In this document: positions 5,574 through 5,692 of the stretch, one piece after another
Layout: each line of letters opens with the position of its first letter
Position numbering within the stretch: the first letter of the stretch is position 1
From: Pseudomonadota bacterium
GTDB taxonomy: Bacteria; Desulfobacterota; WTBG01; JAGOGO01
Direction: 5' to 3'
Assembly: GCA_021160085.1 (NCBI GenBank)
Contig: JAGHDE010000065.1
Coordinates: 1 to 5,692 of the forward strand
DNA: 5,692 nucleotides
The notes under the pieces: model-generated
What the model was told of the DNA's origin: nothing
The model's database searches: none
What the model saw: only the letters and a program-made list of their open reading frames with translations
Position numbers and translations under genes: made by a program

Positions 5574-5692
5574 GGGAAAGTTAGATTTTTTAAAACCGAT
5601 TACTGGCCGAAGAAAAATTTTGCCTTTTCAAATTGACTTAGGGAAAATCAAGTGGTAAAGATGAAATAAATTTTAACAAATTATATAGAGGA
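5574..5692. other. A/T-rich non-coding region upstream of gmhA
   Basis: No coding region of useful length is open here on either strand. TTGACT at 5633-5638 on the plus strand, followed 17 nt later by the poor TAAAGA (5656-5661), could start a divergent transcript leaving the window. ATTATA at 5680-5685 would be a -10 box on the minus strand with its -35 beyond the edge. No terminator hairpin is seen. Confidence 0.35.

Overview
The window suits a bacterial chromosome of intermediate G+C with A/T-rich intergenic gaps. A GmhA-type heptose isomerase points to a Gram-negative envelope. The run gmhA / deoxyhypusine-synthase-like / pgpA / cinA / thpR resembles conserved clusters I recall from Desulfobacterota (former Deltaproteobacteria) and nearby anaerobic phyla. 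That placement is a low-confidence inference from memory; no rRNA or other taxonomic marker is present.

Layout. Positions 1-94 are the leader of a plus-strand gene (95-868) encoding an AIM24/TIGR00266-family protein. It converges on a minus-strand toxin-antitoxin pair: a PIN-domain VapC-like toxin (898-1305) preceded by, and overlapping, a Phd/YefM-type antitoxin (1293-1556). The pair has its own strong ribosome binding site, a TTGACA -35 box and a perfect 15-bp inverted repeat over the promoter, the usual arrangement of an autoregulated TA operator. Upstream on the minus strand lies a tight five-gene housekeeping run, in transcription order: gmhA (5536-4970), a deoxyhypusine-synthase-like gene of unknown function (4970-4023), pgpA (3979-3506), cinA (3515-2265, TTG start) and thpR (2238-1669). 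Three of the four junctions overlap or are separated by no more than 26 nt. The exception, DHS-like to pgpA, holds a short degenerate tandem repeat. The right end (5537-5692) is non-coding and carries a promoter candidate so close to the gmhA start that the transcript may be leaderless.

How the genes fit together. gmhA supplies the heptose branch of LPS core or S-layer glycan synthesis, and pgpA makes phosphatidylglycerol, so half of the operon serves the envelope. cinA (NMN deamidase/pyrophosphatase) and thpR (2',3'-cyclic phosphodiesterase, RNA ligase-like) act on nucleotides and RNA ends. The DHS-like protein is the unknown. It keeps the deoxyhypusine synthase fold signatures but appears to lack the catalytic lysine, and it is translationally coupled to gmhA. 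The TA pair looks like an accessory insertion downstream of thpR, where recA is often found in related clusters. No CRISPR array, tRNA, rRNA, IS element or origin was seen. I see no clearly novel multi-gene system; the DHS-like protein is the best lead.
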